Assembly (NCBI RefSeq): GCF_036014175.1
Contig: NZ_CP107917.1
Coordinates: 930,001 to 994,000, forward strand
DNA: 64,000 nt
Reading direction: 5' to 3'
Source: Streptomyces sp. NBC_00443
Lineage (GTDB): Bacteria > Actinomycetota > Actinomycetes > Streptomycetales > Streptomycetaceae
How positions within the stretch are numbered: the stretch's first letter is position 1; the number at the start of each line of letters is the position of its first letter. The notes under the pieces are model-generated. The model searched no databases and was not told where the DNA came from. It saw only the letters and a program-made list of their open reading frames with translations. Position numbers and translations under genes: made by a program. Below are positions 52,156 to 62,297 of the stretch, piece after piece.

Positions 52156-52935
52156 TCAGTGCACGGAGAACCCGCCGTCGACGAAGAGCGCCTGCCCGGT
52201 GACGTAGGCGGAGGCGCTGCTCGCGAGGAACACCGCGGCACCGGCGAAGTCCTCGGCCAGGCCGTTGCGCCCGACCATCGTGCGCGCCGCGAGCCCCGCG
52301 ACCTTCTCGGGGTCGGACGACAGGCGTGCGTTGAGCGGCGTCATCACGAACCCCGGCACGAGCGTGTTGCAGGTGACGCCGTACGGCGACCATGCCTCGG
52401 CCTGGGAACGGGCCAGCGACTCCAGCGCCCCCTTGGACACCCCGTAGGCACCGCTCTGGACGAACGCCCGATGGGCCTGCTGGGAGGTGATGTGGATGAT
52501 CCGGCCGAAGCCCCGCTCGGCCATGCCGGGCCCGAAGCGCTGCCCCAGCAGATGGGGCGCCTCCAGGTTCACGGCCATCGTGGTGTCCCACACGTCCTCA
52601 CCCAGCTCGCCCATCGGCGGCCGCAGATTGATCCCGGCGCTGTTCACGAGGATGTCGGGCTCACCGAACGCCATGACCGCCTCCTCGGCCGCCGCCCGCA
52701 CGCCGTCGCGCGTGCCGAGATCGGCGCTGACCCAGGCCGCCCGGCAGCCTTGTGCCTCCAACTCGCCGACCGTCGCGGCCAGTTCCGCCTCCCTGCGGGC
52801 CACGACCACGACACTCGCGCCCGCGCGGGCGAGGGCCTCGGTGATGGCCCGGCCGATGCCGGAACTGCCACCGGTCACCACGGCGACCCGGCCTTCCAGG
52901 GAGAACAGTTCGGAGAGGTATGCCTGCGACGTCAT
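52156..52935 (-). CDS. SDR family oxidoreductase
   Basis: A 259-residue classical short-chain dehydrogenase: TGGSSGIG, NSAGINLRPPMG, ITSQQAHRAFVQSGAYGVSK with the Tyr-x3-Lys pair and FVDGGFSVH at the end. It is closest to 3-oxoacyl-ACP reductase/gluconate 5-dehydrogenase type proteins; substrate unknown. ATG 52935. Upstream DNA (52936-53412) has no recognisable gene, so the promoter should lie there. Confidence 0.92.
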   Translation of the reverse strand: MTSQAYLSELFSLEGRVAVVTGGSSGIGRAITEALARAGASVVVVARREAELAATVGELEAQGCRAAWVSADLGTRDGVRAAAEEAVMAFGEPDILVNSAGINLRPPMGELGEDVWDTTMAVNLEAPHLLGQRFGPGMAERGFGRIIHITSQQAHRAFVQSGAYGVSKGALESLARSQAEAWSPYGVTCNTLVPGFVMTPLNARLSSDPEKVAGLAARTMVGRNGLAEDFAGAAVFLASSASAYVTGQALFVDGGFSVH

Positions 52936-53412
52936 GTTCGCACCCTAGGCGGCTCGTTCGGGGGACAGCGCTCGGGGGCGTCGTCGTCAGGGCGGCCGCA
53001 GGGCGGGGGTGCCCGGTTCGAGGCGCAGGTGGGCGCCCTGACGCACCAGCGTGCGGTGCACAAGGTGGTGGGGCACCCGCGCGGACCGCGGGCCGGCCGG
53101 ACGGGTCGTGCGACGCCGGGGGCCTGTCCCGGGCGTCGGCGCGATGCGCTTGAAGCCGTAGGGAGAGTGGGCCGCGTGCGAGCTGGATACAGCGTCCGGC
53201 GACGAGCGGGCGGCCGTTGTCCCTGGGCAGCAGACGGCGCAGCGGGAGGTCGTGGACGAGGCTTCCGACGGGCAGGCGCCGGGCGCGACGCGTCCGGCAT
53301 GCGGCGCACAGGCCCTCCTTTCCGCGGCCCCGTGTGAGCCCGCCGGGGGCGGGCACTCGGAGGCCGCGGCGCGTCCGACCGGAGCGCCGCCCGACTCTGG
53401 AGGTGGAGAGCA
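52936..53412. other. 477-base gap, possibly a decayed small gene
   Basis: No gene with convincing homology is found in this very high-GC stretch. Minus-strand frames contain the segment LCAACRTRRARRLPVGSLVH and nearby basic runs that look semi-conserved, but no start and family are recognisable. The end nearest 53413 carries the upstream region of the hemerythrin gene with GGAGGTGGAGAGCA close to the start. A remnant gene or RNA cannot be excluded. Confidence 0.35.
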
Positions 53413-53976
53413 ATGGGTCATGGTGGGAACGTCATCGACGAGCTGGTGACCGATCACCGCGAGGTCGAGGAGTTCTTCGGCCGGATCGAGGCGCTTCCGT
53501 CCGGTGACAAGGACCGCAAGCTGTACGCGGACCAGGCCACGATGGAGCTGGTGCGGCACTCGGTGGCCGAGGAGGCCTATCTGTACCCGGCCGTGCGCGA
53601 ACATGTGGCGGGCGGGGACGTCATCGCCGACCGGGAGATCGACGACCACTCCCGGGCCGAGCGGCTCATGAAGGACCTGGAGGGGTGCGACGCCGACGAC
53701 CCCGACTTCGACCGGCTGATCGCGATGCTGATGACCGAGGTCCGCTCGCATCTGGCCGACGAGGAGCAGAACCTCTTCCCGAGGCTGCGCGCGGCGTGTC
53801 CCCCGGAGACGCTGGACGAGCTGGGCGACAAGGTGCGTCAGGCGAAGAAGCTGGCGCCGACCCGCCCGCACCCGTCCGCCCCGGACACCCCGCCGGCGAA
53901 CAAGCTGCTGGCTCCGGGCGCCGGCCTGGTCGACCGGCTCCGCGACGCGCTGTCGGGACGCGGCAAGAAGGCCTGA
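53413..53976 (+). CDS. Hemerythrin domain protein
   Basis: A 187-residue protein whose first 130 residues form a hemerythrin four-helix bundle that binds a di-iron site. Ligands: His15 (TDHREVEEFF), His49 with Glu53 (VRHSVAEEAYLYPAV), His79 (DDHSRAERLM) and a later HLADEEQNLFPRL. The C-terminal 50 residues are Pro/Ala/Lys-rich and probably disordered. Possible roles are oxygen, nitric oxide or iron sensing or storage. ATG 53413 follows GGAGGTGGAGAGCA. Confidence 0.9.
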   Translation: MGHGGNVIDELVTDHREVEEFFGRIEALPSGDKDRKLYADQATMELVRHSVAEEAYLYPAVREHVAGGDVIADREIDDHSRAERLMKDLEGCDADDPDFDRLIAMLMTEVRSHLADEEQNLFPRLRAACPPETLDELGDKVRQAKKLAPTRPHPSAPDTPPANKLLAPGAGLVDRLRDALSGRGKKA

Positions 53977-54081
53977 CCACGGCGTATTTCCCATGGTCGG
54001 CTCCCGGCAGAGGCTCGGCGACCGCTCCGGTGAGACGAGTCAGGTGAGAGCCCGCTCAGGCGAGTGCGCTCAGCCGAGGGC

Positions 54082-54609
54082 TCAGGCGATGAGTGCCCGT
54101 CCCGGGTCGAGGCGCGCGTGCAGGGCGGGGCGGTGCAGGGCCGCCACCGGGTCGAGGAGGTCCGGGTGGCGCAGCAGTGCCGCTGCCTGGCGGTCCTGGG
54201 TGTCGGGGGCCACCAGGCGGCGGAACTCGACCGGTACGCCGGTCGCGTGGCTGCCCTCGGCGATCTCGGTGACCGCCACCCGGGCCAGGTCCGTGTCGGT
54301 GAGCAGGCAGGCCGCCCAGCTCGCCACGACCTCGTCCACCCAGGTGCGCCACGCGAAGTCGTCCGCGTAGAGGGGCGCAGCCGTGTCCGCGCCGGTGATC
54401 CAGTCCAGGCCTGCTGAGCCGCCCGGCCCGGCCATCGCGACGAGCGCGGCGTCCGTCGGCGTCGGGTAGCGCAGCCAGGCCGCCACCGTGACGGCCTGGC
54501 GGGCCTGCACCTCGCCGAGGGCGGCGGCGAACGCGCCACCGCACGCGGGGTAGGAACACGTCAGCCATTGGGTGGTCGCCGCGATGAGCGGGGAGAGATC
54601 TGCGAGCAC
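54082..54609 (-). CDS. Conserved hypothetical protein
   Basis: A 175-residue acidic protein. LTCSYPACGGAFAAALGEVQ and EIAEGSHATGVPVEFRRLV are the most distinctive segments, with one pair of cysteines early (TCSYPAC). No known domain, signal or membrane helix is recognised. ATG 54609. It is transcribed on its own after the convergent hemerythrin gene. The three-copy repeat lies beyond its start. Confidence 0.7.
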   Translation of the reverse strand: MLADLSPLIAATTQWLTCSYPACGGAFAAALGEVQARQAVTVAAWLRYPTPTDAALVAMAGPGGSAGLDWITGADTAAPLYADDFAWRTWVDEVVASWAACLLTDTDLARVAVTEIAEGSHATGVPVEFRRLVAPDTQDRQAAALLRHPDLLDPVAALHRPALHARLDPGRALIA

Positions 54610-54730
54610 TGCAGGGCCGTCCGAGGTACTGGCGGGAACGGGGATCCCTCACACGGTAGCCCGGCGATCCTGGCGTCCGACATGCCCTTGACCTCGTGAC
54701 CGACGTGGCCTCGCCCACACCGGCACGGTG

Positions 54731-54778
54731 CGCCGAAGGACCGTAACGCCGAAGCACCGTAACGCCGAAGCACCGTAA
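54731..54778 (+). repeat. 16-base unit, three tandem copies
   Basis: CGCCGAAGSACCGTAA occurs at 54731-54746, 54747-54762 and 54763-54778 (first copy differs at one base). It is intergenic, between the hypothetical at 54609 and the metallophosphoesterase stop at 54787. It looks like recent slippage; no clear hairpin. Confidence 0.85.
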
Positions 54779-54786
54779 CGGCGTGC

Positions 54787-55551
54787 TCAGCGCGCCCGGC
54801 CGGGCGCCGCACCGGCCGCCGTCCGGTCGGGCCGCGCGAGGTGGTAGACGTGGAACGCCCGGCCGATGACCGGCTGGGCGACGTTGCGCACTTTCACGCC
54901 CCCGCTGGTCATGCCGTGCTCGGTGCCGAGGTGGGCGTGCCCGTGCACGGCGAGGTCGGCGCCGGCCGTGTCGATGGCCTCGGCCAGCAGATAGCTCCCG
55001 AGGAACGGATAGATCTCGGGCGGCTCCCCGGCCAGCGTGTCCGGCACCGGCGAGAAGTGGGTCAGGGCGATGCGTACGTCGCAGTCCTGCTCCTGAAGCT
55101 CCTGCAGACAGGCCCGCAGGCTGTCGGCGCGGCGACGCGAGTAGCGGACGAACTCCTTCATGATCGGCTCCCCGAACTCGCCCGCGCAGCGGCCCACGAA
55201 CCCGCCGCCGAACCCCTTGGTACCGGCCACGCCGATGCGTGTGGAGCCGTTCTCCACCACGGTGGCCTGGCCCTCCAGGACCCGCGCGCCCGCGTCCTGG
55301 AGCACGGCGGTGACCTCCTCCGGGCAGTCGGCATGGTGGTCGTGGTTGCCCAGGACGGCGACCACGGGAACCGCAAGGTCCTTGATCTCCCGTGCGACGA
55401 CCTGGGCCTCCTCGGGGGTGCCGTGCCTGGTGAGGTCCCCGGCGAGCAGCAGGACGTCGGCGCTCTCGTGCAGGGTCTCGAACGAGGGCCGCAGCGCGCC
55501 CTGGCTATCGGGGCCCATGTGGATGTCCCCGACGGCCGCGATCCGGATCAT
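54787..55551 (-). CDS. Metallophosphoesterase
   Basis: A 254-residue calcineurin-like phosphoesterase. Metal motifs VGDIHMG near residue 8, LLAGDLTRHG, VLGNHDHHAD and AVHGHAHLGTE are all present. The ATG overlaps the stop of the BON-like gene (ATGA), so the two are coupled. Its substrate is a phosphoester or nucleotide; being in an operon with a nucleotidyltransferase-fold protein suggests a nucleotide-related job (inference). Confidence 0.92.
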   Translation of the reverse strand: MIRIAAVGDIHMGPDSQGALRPSFETLHESADVLLLAGDLTRHGTPEEAQVVAREIKDLAVPVVAVLGNHDHHADCPEEVTAVLQDAGARVLEGQATVVENGSTRIGVAGTKGFGGGFVGRCAGEFGEPIMKEFVRYSRRRADSLRACLQELQEQDCDVRIALTHFSPVPDTLAGEPPEIYPFLGSYLLAEAIDTAGADLAVHGHAHLGTEHGMTSGGVKVRNVAQPVIGRAFHVYHLARPDRTAAGAAPGRAR

Positions 55552-55835
55552 TCGACCTCCTCGGCGTGGTCGGGCGCGGCGCTGTCCGCGACCACGATGT
55601 CGCAGTGCACCGGGTGTCCCACCAGTTCCGCGCGGGCGGTGCGCAGGACGTCGTCGCGGTACCGGGCGGACGGCACGGTGCCGGTCAGCAGGATCGCCTC
55701 GCCACGGATCTCGATGCGCACCCCCAGCTCGCCGAGGGGCCCGGCGGCCAGCTGGTCCGTCAGATGGGCCACGAGGTAGTCCAGGTTCTGCGCGCCGCCC
55801 GGGCCCTGGGCCGGCTCAGCGCCGGGGCGGCTCAT
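55548..55835 (-). CDS. BON-like small protein
   Basis: A 95-residue protein with a BON-type pattern: VRIEIRGEAILLTGTVPSAR and VLRTARAELVGHPVHCDIVV, the alpha/beta motif of OsmY-like domains that can bind phospholipids or form complexes. It has no signal peptide, so it is likely cytoplasmic. Its ATG overlaps the preceding stop (TGATG) and its stop overlaps the next ATG. It is the middle gene of a tightly coupled three-gene operon. Confidence 0.75.
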   Translation of the reverse strand: MSRPGAEPAQGPGGAQNLDYLVAHLTDQLAAGPLGELGVRIEIRGEAILLTGTVPSARYRDDVLRTARAELVGHPVHCDIVVADSAAPDHAEEVE

Positions 55836-56560
55836 CAGGACTGCTCCCTGGGGGCGATCACGTCGAGGCGCTCCAGGAGGAAGAAGAACGCGCCGGGCAT
55901 CGGCTCGTCCCCGCAGGATCCGCGTACGTCCTCCCAGTCGACCTTCTCGCGCAGGGCCCGGGCGGCGGCGAGCACCGGCCCGAAGTCGCAGTAGTGCTCC
56001 GAGAAGGCCTCGATGAGCCCGCGCATGAGATCGGTCGGCGCGACGACGGGCATGTGCACCGAGTCGACCGGGACGTCCTGCGCGCGGGTCAGCAGGTCCG
56101 TGGTGACCGGGCGGTGGGCCATCTCGAAGAGGAAGTCGACCTCCTGTCCGAGGCACGTCGTCTTCATCAGCCAGTCCTCGGGCGGCATACGGACCGTGAG
56201 GCCCGCCTCGGCGAGTGTCCGGGCCACCGCGTCGGCGTCCGAGCGCAGCACACAGAAGTCGGCGTCGTGCTGCAGATGGCCGCTCCCGCCGTGGGCGTAC
56301 ACCGCCACGCTGCCGGCCAGGGCGAACCTGTGCCCGTTGCGTTTCAGCAGCGCGCCCACCTGCTTCGCCGCCTCCAGGATCGCCTGGCTGCGGTCATGGG
56401 GCAGCTCCTGGCTGTTCAGCGAGCGTGATCCGCCCGGCGACGGCTCGAACGGGCTGTTCCCGACCGACTCGCCGGGCTCGACCGGTCCGTCCCCGACCGG
56501 GTGCAGCTCGGTCAGCCCGGGTCGCCGAGCCGGTGTCGCGCTCTGCTGGTTCTGCGTCAT
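55835..56560 (-). CDS. Nucleotidyltransferase-fold protein (AbiEii-like)
   Basis: A 241-residue protein. Residues 1-55 are Pro/Gly-rich and probably disordered. From residue 60 the motif FALAGSVAVYAHG and HDADFCV, then TCLGQEVDFLFEM and a later MPVVAPTDLMRGL, resemble nucleotidyltransferase AbiEii-type proteins (GG/GS then DxD metal site). Whether it is active is unclear; the second acidic residue of the DAD site is present. First gene of the coupled operon with BON-like and metallophosphoesterase proteins. ATG 56560. Confidence 0.8.
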   Translation of the reverse strand: MTQNQQSATPARRPGLTELHPVGDGPVEPGESVGNSPFEPSPGGSRSLNSQELPHDRSQAILEAAKQVGALLKRNGHRFALAGSVAVYAHGGSGHLQHDADFCVLRSDADAVARTLAEAGLTVRMPPEDWLMKTTCLGQEVDFLFEMAHRPVTTDLLTRAQDVPVDSVHMPVVAPTDLMRGLIEAFSEHYCDFGPVLAAARALREKVDWEDVRGSCGDEPMPGAFFFLLERLDVIAPREQS

Positions 56561-56656
56561 GCCCACTCCGTTCGCCGCACGGAGGTCCGGTACGAGCCCT
56601 GGGCGGGCTCGGTAAGGGGACCGAGTACCCGGCACGGGGGTTTCGATACGGCAGGG

Positions 56657-57763
56657 TCACGCCGCGGTGTAGCCGAGCTGGCGTCTCATGTAGGGCGTCA
56701 TGAGGGTCTTGGACTTGGCCAGCGTGGTGGTACGGCCGCCGAGAACCGCCGTCTCGCCGCCGGGCACGGGCAGCATCGTCACTCCGTCGGCCGGGCCGAA
56801 CGGGACGATGAGCGGGGTGCGGTGGACGGCCCGGTAGGAGCGGGGCTCCTTGCGGTGCTTGCCGGCGCTGTTCAGATAGGCGCGGATGTTGTGTGCGGCC
56901 AGGTCTGCCTGGGCGAGCGCGGCCGGGGTGATCTTGACCTCGGTGGCGTCGTTCACGTCACCGACCGCGAACACGTCCAGCCACCCCTGCACCCGGAGCG
57001 CCTGGTCGACCTTCACATGGCCGGTCCCCGTCAGCCAGTTCCCGAGCCCGGCCAGCCGCAGCCAGAGCGTGTTGGGCGTGGTGCCGGTCGCCCAGAAGGA
57101 GCGGTCGGCCTCGATGACGTTGCCGCGGGCGTCGCGGTAGGTGTCGAAGTCGGTGCCGGGGGACATGAAGGAGTCCAGCCACACGTCCACGCCGTGGGAC
57201 TCCAGCCAGGACCGCGCCTTGCGCCCGGCCCGCGCACTGCCCGTCGCGTGCAGCAGCTCCGGCCCGGAGTGGGCGAGTGTGACGCGGGCGTCCGGCCGGG
57301 CGAGGCGGATCTCCGCGCTGAGTTCGACCCCGGAGGGTCCGCCGCCGACGACGAGGACGTGCTCGGCCGCGGCGATGTGCTGCTGATGGGCGACGAGGGA
57401 CTTCACCGCCTCCTCGGTGGTGGTGCCGGTGAAGCGGGCCGGTTCGGGGTAGTCGGCGCCGGTGGCGATCACCAGCACGTCGTACGGGAGCCGCTCCCCC
57501 GTCGCGAGCGTCACCTGCCGCTCGGTGGTGTCGATGCGGACCGCCTTGCCCACGGCCACCCGCCCGTTGCGCAGCAGCCGGTCGTACGGGATGAAGGGGC
57601 TGTGCGACCAGTCCGGACGCACCCCTGCGCGCAGGGCCGCGATGCGGTGGAAGAAGACCTCCTTGCGGTCCACCAGCGTGACCCGCGCCGTCGCGTCCAG
57701 TCGCTTGGCCAGACGGACGCCCGCATAACCGCCGCCGATCACCACTACGTCGCCGTCGAGCAC
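56657..57763 (-). CDS. NAD(P)/FAD oxidoreductase (NDH-2/AIF-like)
   Basis: A 368-residue pyridine-nucleotide-dependent flavoprotein: VVIGGGYAGVRLAKRLD at the start, LVVGGGPSGVELSAEIRLA mid-protein and the second FAD motif VFAVGDVNDATE. It belongs to the NDH-2/apoptosis-inducing-factor-like group and probably transfers electrons from NADH to a quinone or protein. GTG 57763 follows GGAAGGAGACTCGGC. Its promoter region contains the A/T-rich element at 57798. No membrane anchor is obvious at the C-terminus. Confidence 0.9.
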   Translation of the reverse strand: MLDGDVVVIGGGYAGVRLAKRLDATARVTLVDRKEVFFHRIAALRAGVRPDWSHSPFIPYDRLLRNGRVAVGKAVRIDTTERQVTLATGERLPYDVLVIATGADYPEPARFTGTTTEEAVKSLVAHQQHIAAAEHVLVVGGGPSGVELSAEIRLARPDARVTLAHSGPELLHATGSARAGRKARSWLESHGVDVWLDSFMSPGTDFDTYRDARGNVIEADRSFWATGTTPNTLWLRLAGLGNWLTGTGHVKVDQALRVQGWLDVFAVGDVNDATEVKITPAALAQADLAAHNIRAYLNSAGKHRKEPRSYRAVHRTPLIVPFGPADGVTMLPVPGGETAVLGGRTTTLAKSKTLMTPYMRRQLGYTAA

Positions 57764-57797
57764 GCCGAGTCTCCTTCCTCCGACGGGGAGCCTAGCG

Positions 57798-57817
57798 ATT
57801 GAAACTTAAATAATTGA
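57798..57817. promoter_or_regulatory. A/T-rich element ATTGAAACTTAAATAATTGA
   Basis: An unusually A/T-rich patch about 35-55 bases upstream of the oxidoreductase start, with ATTGAAA and AATTGA suggesting imperfect symmetry. Could be a promoter or an operator of a redox regulator. No matching regulator is adjacent. Confidence 0.4.
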
Positions 57818-57877
57818 TGGAGACGGGTGCGCGTTCTGTGAAAGCTGCGGCTGATGCGGCACGAGTACCCAAACGAC

Positions 57878-57915
57878 GGCGTCCGGACCGGCCCCTGCGG
57901 GCCGGTCCGGACGCC
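57878..57915. terminator. Perfect 17-bp hairpin after katG
   Basis: Arms 57878-57894 and 57899-57915 pair perfectly (GGCGTCCGGACCGGCCC with its complement), loop CTGC. It lies 30 bases beyond the katG stop in the direction of transcription. Classic G/C terminator. Confidence 0.85.
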
Positions 57916-57925
57916 GTGTTCGGTA

Positions 57926-60176
<2,251 letters not shown>

Positions 60177-60185
60177 CTAGGTGGA

Positions 60186-60635
60186 TCACAGTGCTCGGGG
60201 TGCACTGCGGGCGGTGGAGCAGTCGGGGCACAGGCCCCAGTAGATGACCTCGGCCTCGTCGATGGTGAAGCCGTGGTCCTCGGACGCGGTCAGACAGGGC
60301 GCCTCGCCGACCTCGCAGTCGACGTCGGCGACGACACCGCACGACCGGCACACGATGTGGTGGTGGTTGTCGCCGACCCGCCCCTCGAACCGGGCCGGGC
60401 TGCCGGCCGGCTCGATACGGCGTATGAGTCCCGCCGCGGTGAGTGCGTGGAGGCCCTCGTACACGGCTTGCAGGGAGACATGACCTACGCGATCACGCAC
60501 CCCTGAGGCGATGGCCTCGACACCGAGGTGGTCACCGGCACGGACGGCGTCCAGCAGCGCGACACGCGCCGCCGTCACCCGCAGGCCGGCACCGCGGAGC
60601 TCCTCGGCAGGGGTCGGAGTCTGGGATGCGGTCAT
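60186..60635 (-). CDS. furA: Fur family regulator of katG (FurA/CatR type)
   Basis: A 149-residue Fur protein: winged helix with GVRDRVGHVSLQAVYEGLHALTAAGLI and two CxxC pairs (CRSC, CPDC) that hold structural zinc. HHHIVCRSC marks the metal-sensor hinge. It represses katG and itself, de-repressing on peroxide. ATG 60635; katG follows. The probable operator is the inverted repeat at 60663-60684. Confidence 0.95.
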   Translation of the reverse strand: MTASQTPTPAEELRGAGLRVTAARVALLDAVRAGDHLGVEAIASGVRDRVGHVSLQAVYEGLHALTAAGLIRRIEPAGSPARFEGRVGDNHHHIVCRSCGVVADVDCEVGEAPCLTASEDHGFTIDEAEVIYWGLCPDCSTARSAPRAL

Positions 60636-60662
60636 GGACCCAACCTACAGCGCTAAACATGA

Positions 60663-60684
60663 ATCATTCAAGAAAACGAATGAT
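60663..60684. promoter_or_regulatory. Inverted repeat ATCATTC-N8-GAATGAT, likely Fur/CatR operator
   Basis: Seven-base arms at 60663-60669 and 60678-60684, spacer AAGAAAAC, about 30-50 bases upstream of the fur start. Position and A/T-rich sequence fit the operator of a FurA/CatR-type repressor. Confidence 0.7.
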
Positions 60685-60835
60685 GAAACTCTGGCGCGGC
60701 CGGGCGCGGCATCCCCTACACCGCCCCCACACCCCCCAAAGCGCGAAAAATCATCTTTTCTGACATTGAGTCATGCCTTTTTGTCAAGGCCTTCATTGGT
60801 CGTAACCCCACCTGTACTCGATGGAGGTACAACGC

Positions 60836-62208
60836 ATGCTCGGCAGACATACCGCGGCGGGTCGCCGCGTCGCTCTCACCGCTCTCGGTGCCCTCGCGCT
60901 CACCGGCGCCACCTCGGCCGCGGCGGCCGAGCCGCCCCCGCGGTGCCCGCGTCCACCGCGGCGCTGACGCTCGGCGCCGACCGGCCGCCGGCCGCGCTGT
61001 TGCGGGCCCTGGAGCGTGACCTGAAGCTGAAGCCGGGGCAGGCGGCCGAGCGGCTGGTCAACGAGGCGGAGGCGGGCGTTCGCGCAGGTCGCCTCCGCAA
61101 CTCCCTGGGCGAGCGCTTCGCGGGGGCCTGGCTGCGGGGGGCGACCGCGGCCGAGCTCACCGTCGCCACCACACACGCCGGCGACGTGGCCGCCATCCAG
61201 GCGCAGGGCGCGAAGGCCGCGGTCGTCAAGCGGCCACTGAGCGAGCTGCGAGCCGTCAAGAAGAAGCTGGACACCGCCTCCGCCCGGGTCAAGACGCGCG
61301 ACACACCGGTCTGGTATGTCGACGTGCCGACGAACCGGGTCGTCGTGCAGGCGACCAAGAGGTCGGCCGCGACCGCCTTCATCAAGTCCGCGGGTGTCCG
61401 GGGCAAGGGCGTCGGCGTGCGCCTGTCGGAGCACCGGCCGCGGCTCTTCGCGGACGTCGTCGGCGGCGAGGCCTACTACATCAACGGCTCCGCCCGCTGC
61501 TCCATCGGGTTCTCCGTCACCAAGGGCACCCAGCAGGGCTTCGCCTCGGCGGGCCACTGCGGCAGCCCGCAGGACGAGACCACCGGCTCCGACATGTCCG
61601 AGCAGGGCACGTTCCAGTCCTCCACGTTCCCCGGCAAGGACATGTCCTGGGTCGCCGTGAACAGCGACTGGACGGCCACGGCCGACGTCAAGGGCGAGGG
61701 CGGCCAGCGGACGCAGGTCACCGGCTCGGTCCAGGCGCTCGTCGGGGCGTCGATCTGCCGCTCCGGCTCCACCACCGGATGGCACTGCGGCACCATCGAG
61801 CAGCACGACACGAGCGTCAGCTACTCCGAGGGCACCGTCGACGGCGTGACCGAGACGACCGTGTGCGCGGAGCCGGGCGACTCCGGCGGCCCGTACCTCT
61901 CAGGCTCCCAGGCACAGGGCGTGACCTCGGGCGGCTCGGGCAACTGCACGTCCGGCGGGACCACCTTCTACCAGCCGATCAACCCGATCCTCAGCGACTT
62001 CGGCCTCGTCCTGAAGACCGCGTCCGCCCAGAAGGGCGTTCCCGCTCCGAAGGACAACGGGGCGGCCGACACCTGGGCCGCGGGCCGCGTCTACGAGGCC
62101 GGCTCCACGGTGACCCACGCGGGTGTGCGCTACCAGTGCCTGCAGACCCACCAGGCCCAGGGCAGGTGGTCGCCGGTGGCCACTCCGGCCCTGTGGCAGA
62201 AGATGTAG
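60836..62208 (+). pseudogene. Streptogrisin-C-type serine protease with chitin-binding tail, frameshifted
   Basis: About 457 residues after repair. Signal peptide RRVALTALGALALTGATSA. A propeptide domain (LERDLKLKPGQAAERLVNEA to LKKLDTASAR region) as in alpha-lytic protease follows. The S1 domain has the His in SAGHCGSPQ and the Ser in CAEPGDSGGPYL. The last 45 residues (DTWAAGRVYEAGSTVTHAGV, QGRWSPVATPALW) are a CBM5/12 chitin-binding module. The frame breaks near 60938: CCGCCCCCGCGG needs one more C. ATG 60836 follows TGGAGGTACAACGC. Confidence 0.85.
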
Positions 62209-62297
62209 GCGGTCCAAGGAGTCGTACGGCTTCCGGTGCGGGGCGCTGTCCCCGCACCGTCCGCTCCCCCGTCCCCGCCGCCCCAGCCACTCCCCCG

